This document shows positions 7,663-16,277 of a stretch of DNA of 64,000 bases, piece after piece. The notes under the pieces were generated by a model that saw only the letters and a program-made list of their open reading frames with translations, had not been told where the DNA came from and made no database searches. Every line of letters begins with the position of its first letter. Within the stretch, counting starts at the first letter, position 1. The position numbers and the translations under genes were made by a program. The stretch is taken from contig URRR01000007.1 of NCBI GenBank assembly GCA_900550365.1, positions 43,340 to 107,339 on the forward strand, in the 5' to 3' direction. The DNA comes from an uncultured Prevotella sp. Lineage in GTDB: Bacteria; Bacteroidota; Bacteroidia; Bacteroidales; Bacteroidaceae.

Positions 7663-8742
7663 ATGGCAGAACAGGAAGTGACTTTATTGAAAGGTAACGA
7701 GGCGATAGCTCATGCCGCCATCCGTTGCGGCGCAGATGCCTTTTTCGGTTATCCTATCACCCCGCAGAGTGAGATTATAGAGACGTTGTCGTTACTTAAG
7801 CCGTGGGAGACTACGGGCATGGTAGTGCTCCAGGCCGAGAGTGAGGTGGCGTCAATTAATATGGTATATGGCGGAGCGGGCGCAGGCAAGCGCGTGTTTA
7901 CGTCGTCGTCAAGCCCCGGCATAGCCCTTATGCAGGAAGGAATAGCCTACATGGCGGGCGCCGAGATACCAGGCGTCATCGTGAACGTACAGCGCGGAGG
8001 CCCCGGACTGGGTACAATACAGCCCTCACAGAGCGACTATTTCCAGGCTACACGCGGCGGCGGTAACGGCGATTACTATGTTATCGTGCTGGCTCCTGCG
8101 TCAGTGCAGGAGATGGCTGACTTCATGGACCTGGCCTTTGAACTGGCTTTCAAGTACCGTATACCGGCTATGATATTAAGCGACGGCGTCATCGGGCAGA
8201 TGATGGAGCGTGTGGTTCTTCCGCCGTATAAGCCCCGCCGCACTGAGGAAGAAATTAAGAAGGAGTGTCCGTGGGCTACGTTCGGCCGCACGAAAGGCCG
8301 CCAGCCTAACATACTGACGTCTCTTGAGCTTCAGCCGGAGGAAATGGAGAAGCGTAATCTGCACCTTCAGGAAAAGTATAAGACCATACGTGAGAACGAG
8401 GTAAGATACGAGACAAAGCATTGCGAGGACGCCGATTACCTGATTGTAGCCTTCGGAAGCGCTGCCCGTATATCAGAGAAAGCTATTGAGATGGCACGCA
8501 AAGAGGGCATCAAGGTAGGTCTGCTGCGCCCCATAACGTTATGGCCGTTCCCCTCAGAGGCTGTCGCAAATATGGCAGAAGGCAAGAAAGGCGTGCTCTC
8601 TGTTGAGATTAACGCCGGCCAGATGGTAGAGGATATCCGCCTTGCGGTCAATGGCCGTGTGCCCGTAGAGCATTTCGGACGTTTGGGAGGAATAGTTCCC
8701 GAGCCTGACGAGATAGTGAAGGCACTGAAGGAAAAGTTTTAA
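7663..8742 (+). CDS. korA: 2-oxoacid:ferredoxin oxidoreductase alpha subunit (KorA/VorB type)
   Basis: A 359-residue alpha subunit carrying the pyrimidine-binding half of the TPP enzyme (FFGYPITPQSEIIETL, ESEVASINMVYGGAGAG) and the C-terminal transketolase-like domain. With the beta subunit it oxidatively decarboxylates a 2-oxoacid to an acyl-CoA and reduces ferredoxin. The separate alpha and beta chains and the small delta subunit mark the four-subunit class. Annotation pipelines often call this family VorB (3-methyl-2-oxobutanoate); sequence alone does not settle 2-oxoglutarate against branched-chain substrates. Confidence 0.93.
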   Translation: MAEQEVTLLKGNEAIAHAAIRCGADAFFGYPITPQSEIIETLSLLKPWETTGMVVLQAESEVASINMVYGGAGAGKRVFTSSSSPGIALMQEGIAYMAGAEIPGVIVNVQRGGPGLGTIQPSQSDYFQATRGGGNGDYYVIVLAPASVQEMADFMDLAFELAFKYRIPAMILSDGVIGQMMERVVLPPYKPRRTEEEIKKECPWATFGRTKGRQPNILTSLELQPEEMEKRNLHLQEKYKTIRENEVRYETKHCEDADYLIVAFGSAARISEKAIEMARKEGIKVGLLRPITLWPFPSEAVANMAEGKKGVLSVEINAGQMVEDIRLAVNGRVPVEHFGRLGGIVPEPDEIVKALKEKF

Positions 8743-8755
8743 CCAGATTCTTTAA

Positions 8756-8809
8756 GGCGGTGTACCAGGGCGTGACTGATGCCCCGGTGAGAGTCCGCCG
8801 TTCAGCGGA
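8756..8809 (+). promoter_or_regulatory. structured RNA stem between alpha and beta subunit genes
   Basis: GGCGG (8756-8760) pairs with CCGCC (8795-8799); inside, ACC-A-GGGC (8764-8771) pairs with GCCC-C-GGT (8781-8788) around a 9-nt loop. A competing small hairpin can form downstream, from CCGC near 8795 and GCGG near 8805. It lies wholly inside the operon, so it may tune the beta-subunit level or be a processing site. It does not match the TPP riboswitch motifs I know. Confidence 0.45.
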
Positions 8810-8830
8810 ATAACTAAAAAAGTCGATAAA

Positions 8831-9598
8831 ATGAACGAGGAAATAATATCTCCGGAGAACTTGGTCTACAAGAAACCGGAATTGATGAACGACGTTCCGA
8901 TGCACTATTGCCCGGGATGCTCGCATGGAGTTGTCCATAAGCTGGTGGCCGAAGTCATTGAAGAAATGGGCATGGAGGACAAGACCGTAGGCGTTTCGCC
9001 TGTGGGATGTGCCGTGTTTGCTTACCGTTACCTGGACATTGACTGGCAGGAAGCGGCTCACGGACGCGCTCCAGCAGTGGCAACGGCTATCAAGCGCTGC
9101 TGGCCTGACCGTCTGGTGTTCACCTATCAGGGTGACGGCGACCTGGCTTGTATCGGTACCTGCGAGACGATACATGCTCTGAACCGTGGAGAGAATATCG
9201 TGATTATCTTCATCAATAACGCCATTTACGGTATGACGGGCGGCCAGATGGCTCCTACCACGCTGCTCGGCCAGAAGACGTCGACGTGTCCTTACGGCCG
9301 TGTGCCTGAGCTTCACGGATATCCTTTGAAGATAACCGAGATAGCGGCGACGCTTGAAGGCACGTGCTATGTTACCCGACAGAGCGTTGAGACCGTGCCC
9401 GCCATACGCTCGGCAAAGAAGGCTCTGCGCAAGGCTTTTGAGGCGTCAATGGCCGGTAAAGGCTCAAGTCTGGTTGAATTTGTCAGCACCTGCAACAGCG
9501 GATGGAAACTTTCTCCCGTCAAGGCTAACCAGTGGATGCAGGAGAACATGTTCAAGTTCTATCCGAAAGGCGACCTGAAGGACACTACGGGCGAGTGA
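8831..9598 (+). CDS. korB: 2-oxoacid:ferredoxin oxidoreductase beta subunit (TPP-binding)
   Basis: A 255-residue beta subunit that binds the diphosphate end of TPP: CPGCSHGVVHK near the N-terminus, the GDGD motif (YQGDGDLACIG) and the metal-binding NNAIYGMTGGQ. It completes the active site with the alpha subunit. Cys-Pro-Gly-Cys near residue 30 is typical of the family. It is followed at 95 bp by the gamma subunit gene. Confidence 0.95.
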   Translation: MNEEIISPENLVYKKPELMNDVPMHYCPGCSHGVVHKLVAEVIEEMGMEDKTVGVSPVGCAVFAYRYLDIDWQEAAHGRAPAVATAIKRCWPDRLVFTYQGDGDLACIGTCETIHALNRGENIVIIFINNAIYGMTGGQMAPTTLLGQKTSTCPYGRVPELHGYPLKITEIAATLEGTCYVTRQSVETVPAIRSAKKALRKAFEASMAGKGSSLVEFVSTCNSGWKLSPVKANQWMQENMFKFYPKGDLKDTTGE

Positions 9599-9693
9599 AA
9601 AGTTAAGAATTAACAGTGAAGGATTGAGATAACCGGCTGTGTTCATACGGCTTAAAGGTTAGTCCCGGTCTTTCCGCTTAAAACGAAAACAGA

Positions 9694-10236
9694 ATGAAAA
9701 CAGAGATAATAATAGCAGGATTCGGCGGTCAGGGCGTGCTCTCGATGGGTAAAATCTTAGCTTACTCAGGCCTCATGGAGGACAAGGAGGTTACGTGGAT
9801 GCCTGCATACGGCCCCGAGCAGCGTGGCGGAACGGCTAATGTAACTGTAATTGTAAGCGATGAGCGCATATCGTCGCCTATCCTCAGCAAGTATGACATT
9901 GCCATTGTGCTCAACCAGCCCTCGCTCGACAAGTTTGAGCCGAAGGTAAAGGAGGGCGGCATACTTATCTATGACGGCTACGGAGTGATAAATCCGCCTA
10001 CCCGTAAGGATATCACCGTTTACCGCATTGACGCCATGGACAAGGCTGCTGAGATGAAGAACTCTAAGGTGTTCAACATGATTGTGCTCGGCGGACTGCT
10101 CAAGATATGCCCCGTAGTGAGCGACAAGGGCGTGGAGAAGGCTCTTTATAAGACACTGCCCGAGCGTCACCACAACCTTATTCCGCTGAATATGGAGGCG
10201 ATTAAGGCGGGCGGCGAAATCATAGAGAAGCAATAA
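9694..10236 (+). CDS. korC: 2-oxoacid:ferredoxin oxidoreductase gamma subunit
   Basis: A 180-residue gamma subunit that binds the CoA-accepting side of the complex. The family signature GFGGQGVLSMGK is near the N-terminus, and YGPEQRGGTANVTVIVSDE follows, both typical for KorC/VorC. It is the last gene of the operon; a word array (10268-10348) lies just beyond the stop, between this gene and the convergent 10496-11089 gene. Confidence 0.94.
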   Translation: MKTEIIIAGFGGQGVLSMGKILAYSGLMEDKEVTWMPAYGPEQRGGTANVTVIVSDERISSPILSKYDIAIVLNQPSLDKFEPKVKEGGILIYDGYGVINPPTRKDITVYRIDAMDKAAEMKNSKVFNMIVLGGLLKICPVVSDKGVEKALYKTLPERHHNLIPLNMEAIKAGGEIIEKQ

Positions 10237-10267
10237 CGACGTAACTCCTTGTACGTCAACGCATTAT

Positions 10268-10348
10268 AAAAGGCCACCTTTCATACGCTGAAAGGTGGCC
10301 TTTTGCGTTCCAATAGATGGCCTTTTGTGTCGCGAAAGGCCATCTATT
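10268..10348. repeat. 22-bp phased word array, locus C (4 units, two paired hairpins)
   Basis: Words begin at 10268, 10290, 10312 and 10334: AAAAGGCCACCTTTC, GAAAGGTGGCCTTTT, AATAGATGGCCTTTT and GAAAGGCCATCTATT. Word 2 is the exact reverse complement of word 1, and word 4 complements word 3 apart from one end base, so two adjacent stems with 7-nt loops form. The array sits between convergent genes and could act as a two-way terminator, though T-runs are short. Confidence 0.9.
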
Positions 10349-10362
10349 GAAAAGAATTTAGA

Positions 10363-10495
10363 GAAGTTATAGAAGTTATCACTCGCTTCGCTCGTTATAA
10401 GTTAAAGCCATTACTCTAAGTAGTCAGAGGAGTTAAAGTAGTTAGAAGTAGTTGAAGTCATATGCTTTGCTGATCTCCTTGTCTGCTAACACAAA
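10363..10495. repeat. AACTACTT-type intergenic element, reverse orientation
   Basis: The reverse complement of this stretch matches 16512-16625 closely, including GCATATGACTT, TTAACTACTTCTAACTACTT, GAGCGAAGCGAGTGATAAC and TTCTATAACTTC. It is one of four to five copies in the window. Confidence 0.75.
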
Positions 10496-11089
10496 CTACG
10501 GCATCCATTCGAGGATACCTGTTACGGGGTTATTCTTGCGCCATTCGATGAACTCGGGCATAGTGCGGACGCCGTATTTAAGCACAGCTACGTAATATTC
10601 CACGCCCATGATGTGTTCATTATTTGGCGTTTCGTTCTTCAGTCTTAGTATGGCGAGGCGTGTCTCAGCGGTAAGTGATGCCTTGATACGTTCGGCCATG
10701 CGCTCGAAATAGCCGTCATAACGTGAGCCTTTCGCTATGTGTATCATGTCAATCTGCCACGTATCGCCAGTTTCGTCGTTATACCACGCGTGCCATTCTA
10801 TGCACTCCTCGTCAGTGTTCAGCATGTTGCGGCACTCAATCTTTATGATATTCGGATTGTCGGCGATGTCCGCCATTGCGGCGAAACTCGCTTGTAGGGA
10901 TAGCGGCGAGGAATAGATGTGCAGGTCGATGTCAAGATGTTTCATCATTAAGCCCATAGCGAGAGAGCCTACAACATGAGCCTCGGCACCATGACTGCTC
11001 CATGTCTCCATTATCCGGGCACGCCGTATGATGTCACATGCACGCCGCCGGTTGCGCTCTGAAGTCTCTATTATGGCTTTATCCTCCAT
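10496..11089 (-). CDS. nucleotidyltransferase-fold protein, unknown substrate
   Basis: A 197-residue protein with the nucleotidyltransferase pattern Gly41-Ser42, then Asp53 and Asp55 (HLDIDLHIY) and a third acidic residue Asp114 in a strand (WQIDMIH). It could transfer a nucleotide or be a degenerate relative; the substrate is not evident. The C-terminal part (EHIMGVEYYVAVLKYGVRTM) is helical. It lies 44 bp downstream of cobC on the same strand at the end of the cobalamin group, but nothing shows a role in that pathway. Confidence 0.7.
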   Translation of the reverse strand: MEDKAIIETSERNRRRACDIIRRARIMETWSSHGAEAHVVGSLAMGLMMKHLDIDLHIYSSPLSLQASFAAMADIADNPNIIKIECRNMLNTDEECIEWHAWYNDETGDTWQIDMIHIAKGSRYDGYFERMAERIKASLTAETRLAILRLKNETPNNEHIMGVEYYVAVLKYGVRTMPEFIEWRKNNPVTGILEWMP

Positions 11090-11133
11090 TGTTTATGTGC
11101 CTCTTTTCTTACCTCTTAATTCTTACCTCTTAA

Positions 11134-11661
11134 TCAAATCTGTATTTTCTCAATACCTCCGAAGGGCACGAGGTGGCTGAAGCAATCCTCCTTAGGAAAC
11201 AGTCCGCCGTAAATTCCGGCACAGATAAGCACACCGCCGTGGGCAAATATCGCCACGCGGCGGTAAGGCTTGGTCTTCAGTTCGTCAAGAAACGAGGCCA
11301 CACGGGCGTATAAAATCGGGAAGCTCTCGCCATTGGTGGCGGCCAGATTCATATAGTCGTTGTACCACTTTTGCAGGTTTTCGTCCTCAATCTCGTCAAA
11401 CATCTTCATCTCCCAGTCGCCCATGTTCATTTCCTTGAGCCTGTCGTCAACAACAGGTTCAGGCCAACCGCAATATGCGGCCAGCTTTCTCGCGCGGGTA
11501 AGGGGAGAGGAGAATACGGCGTCAAAGCCTGTGTTGCCGAGGTTACGCTTGGTTTCGGCCGCCTCACTCTCAAACGTTTCAGCCACCGGCACGTCGCTCC
11601 AGCCGTAGCAAGTGCCCTTAGGCACGCCTACGCTTGTATGTCTTACTAAAACAATGTCCAT
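11134..11661 (-). CDS. cobC: histidine phosphatase, probable alpha-ribazole phosphatase
   Basis: A 175-residue histidine phosphatase with the N-terminal RHT motif (Arg7-His8; RHG in many relatives) and the second His in IFAHGGV. In the cobalamin nucleotide-loop pathway CobC removes phosphate from alpha-ribazole-5'-phosphate or adenosylcobalamin phosphate. The role rests on position: it overlaps the cobS start by 16 bp and follows cobU-cobT-cobS. A general phosphoglycerate-mutase-like phosphatase is the alternative. Confidence 0.87.
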   Translation of the reverse strand: MDIVLVRHTSVGVPKGTCYGWSDVPVAETFESEAAETKRNLGNTGFDAVFSSPLTRARKLAAYCGWPEPVVDDRLKEMNMGDWEMKMFDEIEDENLQKWYNDYMNLAATNGESFPILYARVASFLDELKTKPYRRVAIFAHGGVLICAGIYGGLFPKEDCFSHLVPFGGIEKIQI

Positions 11662-12470
11662 AATTTAGGGTTGTTAATGAATTGATATGATGCGCAAAGA
11701 TAAAACGAAAGCTCGGTCAGCAGGAACATCGCTCCGCAACAATCGCCCGTATATCCCCTGAGTTTACGCCACATGAGGAGGTAAAGAAAGTACATTACAA
11801 GGCACGGGGCGAATATGAGCAAGTCCCAGCGCATGGCTCCGTCTGTGGTGTAGATAAGCAGGGTGAGGGGCAGAATGCCTTGGATGAACAGGCCGATGCC
11901 TGCCTTCAGCGTTATTTTCCGGTAGACAACGTGCGCCTTTGAAGTTTCTTCTGTACGTGCGTAAGGCATCATTGAGATAATCTGGGCTGACACCATCTTG
12001 CTGAACGGGTCAGCGGCAAGCACCGTGAGAGCCGCCAACTGAGCGGGCATCGACGACAGACAGAAGAACAACAGGAGCAGATATATGCCCAGACCTATCA
12101 CGCCGTATGTGCCGATACGTGAGTCTTTCATGATGTCAAGTATGCGCTGGCGGCTGTTGCCGCCACCTCCGAAACCGTCGAAAAAGTCAGCAAGCCCGTC
12201 CTCATGCAACGCTCCGGTTACAAGCATCCTTACGGCTATGGCCAGAAGAACGGTTACAGAGTAGGGGAATATTCCGCTTCCGAAATAAATCACGGCAGCC
12301 ATGAGCCCACCCGTAAGCCAGCCTACAAGCGGCCAGAACTCAACTACCGAGCGGTAACACTCGCGCGGCGGCTCGTGAATCCGCCACAAGGGGAGACGTG
12401 TGAAGAAGATGAAGGCAGCCCATGCAGGGTCATACCATTTAGAAGTATTTAGTGATATGCGCATTGTCAA
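11646..12470 (-). CDS. cobS: adenosylcobinamide-GDP ribazoletransferase
   Basis: Inner-membrane enzyme of 274 residues joining adenosylcobinamide-GDP and alpha-ribazole to form cobalamin. It has several hydrophobic helices and the family motif stretch HEDGLADFFDGFGGG with acidic metal-binding residues, followed by RILDIMKDSRIGTYGVIGL. It overlaps cobT by 32 bp and cobC by 16 bp, so these genes are translationally coupled. The start could be at 12470 or the second Met two codons later. Confidence 0.95.
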   Translation of the reverse strand: MTMRISLNTSKWYDPAWAAFIFFTRLPLWRIHEPPRECYRSVVEFWPLVGWLTGGLMAAVIYFGSGIFPYSVTVLLAIAVRMLVTGALHEDGLADFFDGFGGGGNSRQRILDIMKDSRIGTYGVIGLGIYLLLLFFCLSSMPAQLAALTVLAADPFSKMVSAQIISMMPYARTEETSKAHVVYRKITLKAGIGLFIQGILPLTLLIYTTDGAMRWDLLIFAPCLVMYFLYLLMWRKLRGYTGDCCGAMFLLTELSFYLCASYQFINNPKLWTLF

Positions 12471-13488
12471 AATCGTTCATTTCGTTAATCATCCTGACCG
12501 AACTTTCTATTATCGGGTAGGCGCACAGCGCGCCCGTGCCTTCTCCCAGCCGTAATCCGAGGCTGAGCAGAGGCTCGGCACCGAGCATTTTGAGCAGACG
12601 GCGGTGCCCGTTCTCATCGCCGGCGTGGCCGAAAATCATGTAATCTTTGGCCTCCGGATACAGGCGTGTGGCAGCCAAGGCGCATGCCGTCATGATGAAT
12701 CCGTCAATCAATATAATCATATGCAGCTCGGCGGCACGCAGCATAGCCCCGACAGCTCCCGCCATTTCAAATCCTCCGAAGTAGCGGATGACGGTCTCTG
12801 TGTCAGCTTTTCGGCCGGTATTTGTGTTGAAATTATCTACCGCGCGGCTCAATACGTCGAGCTTATGGCTTACCCCCGTATTGTCGAGACCTGCGCCTGC
12901 ACCTACGCAATCGGCAAGAGGCACGCCTCCGAGCAGGCTCATCCATACGCTTGACGGCGACGTGTTGGCAATGCCCATTTCGCCTAAGCAGATTATGTTG
13001 CAACCTTCGGCGTGGCATTTGTCCGTAAACTCGGCACCTACGTCAAGCGCACGGCAGAACTGTTCATCGTTCATGGCCGGTCCGTAGAGGAAGTCAGCCG
13101 TTCCGCGGGCTATCTTCCGGTTGTATATTTCAGGATAACCGGCAAGGTCATGGTCAACGCCGATGTCGATAATGAACAGCTTGAAGCCGTGCTGACGGCA
13201 GAACATATTTACTCCTCCGCCGCCTCTTGAGAAGTTAATCATCTGTTGCCATGTTACATCCCGTGGCGAAACGCTTACGCCCTCACGCTCAATGCCGTGG
13301 TCAGCGCCGAACAGCAGGTGGCACGGATGCCTAAGTTCGGGCGACAGCGTATGCTGGATGAGGCATATCTGTGAGGCCAATGTCTCAAGTCTTCCGAGCG
13401 AGCCTTTCGGCTTGTTGAGGTTGTCAATCTTATTGTTTATTGCCTGGAGCAGTGCAGAGTCAGGTCTGTTGATGTTGTATTTTCTCAT
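12439..13488 (-). CDS. cobT: nicotinate-nucleotide-dimethylbenzimidazole phosphoribosyltransferase
   Basis: A 349-residue CobT that activates the lower ligand of cobalamin by moving phosphoribose from nicotinate mononucleotide to dimethylbenzimidazole or a related base. It shows NKPKGSLGRLE at the N-terminus, FGADHGI, CLGEMGIANTSPSS and the C-terminal LRLGEGTGAL, whose Glu is the catalytic base in this family. It is preceded by cobU with a 5-bp gap. Confidence 0.96.
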   Translation of the reverse strand: MRKYNINRPDSALLQAINNKIDNLNKPKGSLGRLETLASQICLIQHTLSPELRHPCHLLFGADHGIEREGVSVSPRDVTWQQMINFSRGGGGVNMFCRQHGFKLFIIDIGVDHDLAGYPEIYNRKIARGTADFLYGPAMNDEQFCRALDVGAEFTDKCHAEGCNIICLGEMGIANTSPSSVWMSLLGGVPLADCVGAGAGLDNTGVSHKLDVLSRAVDNFNTNTGRKADTETVIRYFGGFEMAGAVGAMLRAAELHMIILIDGFIMTACALAATRLYPEAKDYMIFGHAGDENGHRRLLKMLGAEPLLSLGLRLGEGTGALCAYPIIESSVRMINEMNDFDNAHITKYF

Positions 13489-13493
13489 TTCTT

Positions 13494-14018
13494 TTACTTT
13501 ATCTTTACCGGAATGCCGCTCACCATTAGTATAACCTCATCAGCACGTGCGGCCACATACTGGTTCATCCATCCCTGCATATCGGTAAAACGGCGCTGGA
13601 CGGCGTTGCTGCTAACCTCTCCGCTGCCTATCTCGTTGGTTACGAAGATGAACGTAGCGTTCTGGGCGGTGAACCTGTCAAACTCGTTTTCAATATCTTT
13701 CAGAGCCTCGTCTACTGAGGGCTGGCCTTCATCGGCGGTGCGGTTGAAGAAGAAGTTGGTACACCAAAGCGTGATACAGTCGATTACGGCCACCTTGCCG
13801 CCGATGTCATGGCGGCTCAGATATTTCTCTTCCTCGATGTTTTCCCATTGCGGGCCGCGCCTTTCCTTATGCCGCCTGACGCGCAGTGCGAATTCGTCAT
13901 CCCATACATGGGCAGTGGCAAGATAGACGGGAGTGGGCGAGAGGCTTAGCGCAAGCCGCTCGGCATACATGCTTTTGCCCGAACGCTGGCCTCCGGTGAT
14001 AAGTATTATTCTCTTCAT
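13494..14018 (-). CDS. cobU: adenosylcobinamide kinase / guanylyltransferase
   Basis: A 174-residue CobU that phosphorylates adenosylcobinamide and then adds GMP. The P-loop GGQRSGKSMYAERLA is at the N-terminus, followed by TAHVWDDEF and the guanylylated-His region RRHKERRG, and later VTNEIGSG. The start at 14018 (MKRIILITGG) is preferred; a longer frame to 14066 adds 16 residues with no homology and reaches into a hairpin. It is the first gene of the cobUTSC group. No cobalamin riboswitch is seen upstream. Confidence 0.95.
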   Translation of the reverse strand: MKRIILITGGQRSGKSMYAERLALSLSPTPVYLATAHVWDDEFALRVRRHKERRGPQWENIEEEKYLSRHDIGGKVAVIDCITLWCTNFFFNRTADEGQPSVDEALKDIENEFDRFTAQNATFIFVTNEIGSGEVSSNAVQRRFTDMQGWMNQYVAARADEVILMVSGIPVKIK

Positions 14019-14055
14019 TATGATTTTTAACGGATATGTCTGTATGAGCATGAAG

Positions 14056-14094
14056 CGGGCAGACAACCGGTCAGTAAGCCGCGTTGTCCGCCCG
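14056..14094 (-). terminator. stem-loop between EF-G2 gene and cobU
   Basis: CGGGCAGACAAC (14056-14067) pairs with GTTGTCCGCCCG (14083-14094) with one mismatch around a 15-nt loop. It lies in the 99-bp gap after the EF-G2 stop and could terminate or attenuate read-through into the cob genes. There is no strong T-run. Confidence 0.45.
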
Positions 14095-14117
14095 TAAGGA
14101 TATGTTTCAGGCTATGG

Positions 14118-16277
14118 TCAGTCTTCGTCCTGTCCCTCAGCCTCGTGCTCCTTGATAAGCTGCTGCTGTATGTCGTTAGGCACAAGCTCATAGCTTGCGA
14201 ACTTCGTGGTGAACGAAGCGCGTCCGCCTGTAAGCGAGCTGAGCGAGATTGAGTAGTTGGCCAGCTCCTTCTGAGGTATCTTGGCCTGCAGCTTCTGGTA
14301 TCCCGCTTCGCTGTCCATGCCCATTATCAGCGCGCGGCGCCCCTGCAAGTCGCTCATGACGTCGCCCATGAAATCTGACGGAACGTACACTTCGAGGTCA
14401 TAGATAGGCTCAAGAATCTTCGGGCCGGCGTTCTTGAATGCCTCGGCGAAGGCGTGGCGTGCTGCCAGCATGAATGAAAGCTCGTTGCTGTCTACGGGGT
14501 GCATCTTGCCGTCATATACCACTACGCGCACGTCGCGAGCATAGCTGCCGGTGAGCGGCCCTTGCTCCATGCGTTCCATTACGCCCTTCAGTATTGCGGG
14601 CATGAAGCGTGTGTCGATAGCTCCGCCTACCACAGAGTTGATGAACACGAGCTTGCCTCCCCATTCAAGGTCGATTTCTTCCTTGCTCTTGATGTTCATC
14701 TTGAACTCCTGTCCGTTGAACTTATATGAAACGGGGTCAGGCATGCCCTCGGCATACGGCTCTACGATGAGGTGAACCTCGCCGAACTGACCTGCTCCGC
14801 CCGACTGTTTCTTGTGGCGGTAGTCGGCGCGTGCCGCCTTGGTTATTGTCTCGCGGTAAGGTATCTTGGCGTCGACAAACTTTACGGGCAGCTTCTCGTT
14901 GTTCTCCAGGCGCCACTTCAGCGTGCGCAGGTGGAACTCGCCCTGTCCGTGGATGATAGTCTGCTTGAGTTCCTTGCTCTGCTCCACAACCCATGTGGGG
15001 TCCTCCTGGCGCATCTTTGTCAGTGCGGCCATTAGCTTCTCGGTGTCCGCCTCGTTTACCGCCTTGATAGCGCGCGAGTATTTAGAGTTAGGATATTTGA
15101 TGAAGTCAAACCTGTTCTCGCAGTCCTTGCCGTTAAGCGTGTTGCCCGTCTTCACGTCCTTGAGCTTTACGGTGCATCCAATGTCGCCCGCGTTGAGGCA
15201 GTCAACCGGCTGGCGGTTGGCTCCCGCGCATACATATATCGTGCCTATGCGCTCCTTCGAGCCGCGGTCAGCATTGCTCAGGTCGTCGCCCGGCTTCACG
15301 CTTCCGCTCATCACCTTGAAGTAAGACACCTCGCCGATATGCGGCTCAACGCCCGTCTTGAAGAAGTAGAGCGACTCGGGACCAGACGTCTCGGCAGGAA
15401 CTTCCTCGCCGCGTGTGTTGTGTACCTTGGGCATCTCGCTTACGAACGGCACCACGTTGCCGAGGAACTCCATAAGGCGGCGAACGCCCATGCTCCTGCC
15501 GGCGCATACGCAGAATACGGGGAAGATTGACCTCGTAACGAGGCCTTTGCGTATGCCCTCACGCATCTCGTCCTCGGTAAGAGTCTCCTCCTCAAAGAAT
15601 TTCTCCATGAGGGTCTCGTCGTTTTCGGCGGCAGCCTCCACGAGAGCCTTGTGCAGCTCCATGGCCTTGTCCATTTCCTCGGCGGGTATGTCCTCTATGA
15701 TAGGCGCTCCGCCCTCAGGCTTCCATGAGTACTTCTTCATCAGGAGCACGTCGATGAGCGAGTTGAATCCGGCACCCGTCTCAATGGGGTATTGTATCTG
15801 GACGCACTTGGGGCCGTAGATGTCCTTCATGCTGGATATTATCGAGTCAAAGTCGCATTTGTCGCTGTCGAGCTGGTTGATGAGGAATATCACCGGCTTC
15901 TTCAGCTTCTCCGTGTAACGGAAGTTGTTCTGTGTGCCCACCTCCGGTCCGTACTGGCCGTTGATGAGGATAAGAGCCTGGTCGGTAACGTTCATGGCGG
16001 TGATGGCCTGTCCTATGAAGTCGTCGGCGCCCGGGCAATCGATGATGTTAAGTTTCTTGTTGTTCCACTCTACATTAAAAACGGTTGAGAATACCGAGTA
16101 GCCGTATTCCTGCTCAACCGGAAAATAGTCACTTACCGTGTTCTTGGCTTCAACACTACCGCGGCGCTTTATCACGCCGCTCTCAAACAGCATGGCTTCG
16201 GCAAGAGTAGTCTTGCCCGAGCCCGCACTGCCAAGCAATGCGATGTTTTTAATCTCGTTAGTCTGATAAACTCTCAT
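14118..16277 (-). CDS. fusA2: EF-G paralogue EF-G2, catalytic His replaced
   Basis: A 719-residue translational GTPase-like protein with the full EF-G domain order. The P-loop is GSAGSGKTTL (residues 16-25). The switch II motif is DCPGADDF, so the His that EF-G uses for GTP hydrolysis (DTPGHVDF) is Ala84 here, and G4 is NQLD (134-137). Bacteroides thetaiotaomicron EF-G2 is reported to promote translocation without GTP hydrolysis and to matter for gut colonisation under control of the regulator Cur; this protein fits that group. It is divergent from hemW and upstream of cobU. It is not the main EF-G and not a TetM-type protection protein, which keep the catalytic His. Confidence 0.9.
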   Translation of the reverse strand: MRVYQTNEIKNIALLGSAGSGKTTLAEAMLFESGVIKRRGSVEAKNTVSDYFPVEQEYGYSVFSTVFNVEWNNKKLNIIDCPGADDFIGQAITAMNVTDQALILINGQYGPEVGTQNNFRYTEKLKKPVIFLINQLDSDKCDFDSIISSMKDIYGPKCVQIQYPIETGAGFNSLIDVLLMKKYSWKPEGGAPIIEDIPAEEMDKAMELHKALVEAAAENDETLMEKFFEEETLTEDEMREGIRKGLVTRSIFPVFCVCAGRSMGVRRLMEFLGNVVPFVSEMPKVHNTRGEEVPAETSGPESLYFFKTGVEPHIGEVSYFKVMSGSVKPGDDLSNADRGSKERIGTIYVCAGANRQPVDCLNAGDIGCTVKLKDVKTGNTLNGKDCENRFDFIKYPNSKYSRAIKAVNEADTEKLMAALTKMRQEDPTWVVEQSKELKQTIIHGQGEFHLRTLKWRLENNEKLPVKFVDAKIPYRETITKAARADYRHKKQSGGAGQFGEVHLIVEPYAEGMPDPVSYKFNGQEFKMNIKSKEEIDLEWGGKLVFINSVVGGAIDTRFMPAILKGVMERMEQGPLTGSYARDVRVVVYDGKMHPVDSNELSFMLAARHAFAEAFKNAGPKILEPIYDLEVYVPSDFMGDVMSDLQGRRALIMGMDSEAGYQKLQAKIPQKELANYSISLSSLTGGRASFTTKFASYELVPNDIQQQLIKEHEAEGQDED

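Noticed and set aside
8756..8809. TPP riboswitch between the Kor alpha and beta genes
   Set aside because: Tempting because the enzyme uses TPP, but the conserved TPP-aptamer motifs are missing; listed only as a stem of unknown role.
10496..11089. Toxin-antitoxin type nucleotidyltransferase
   Set aside because: The motif fits MNT-like folds, but no HEPN partner is adjacent.
14019..14117. Cobalamin riboswitch before cobU
   Set aside because: The gap is 99 bp with one hairpin and no B12-box-like sequence; too short for the riboswitch.
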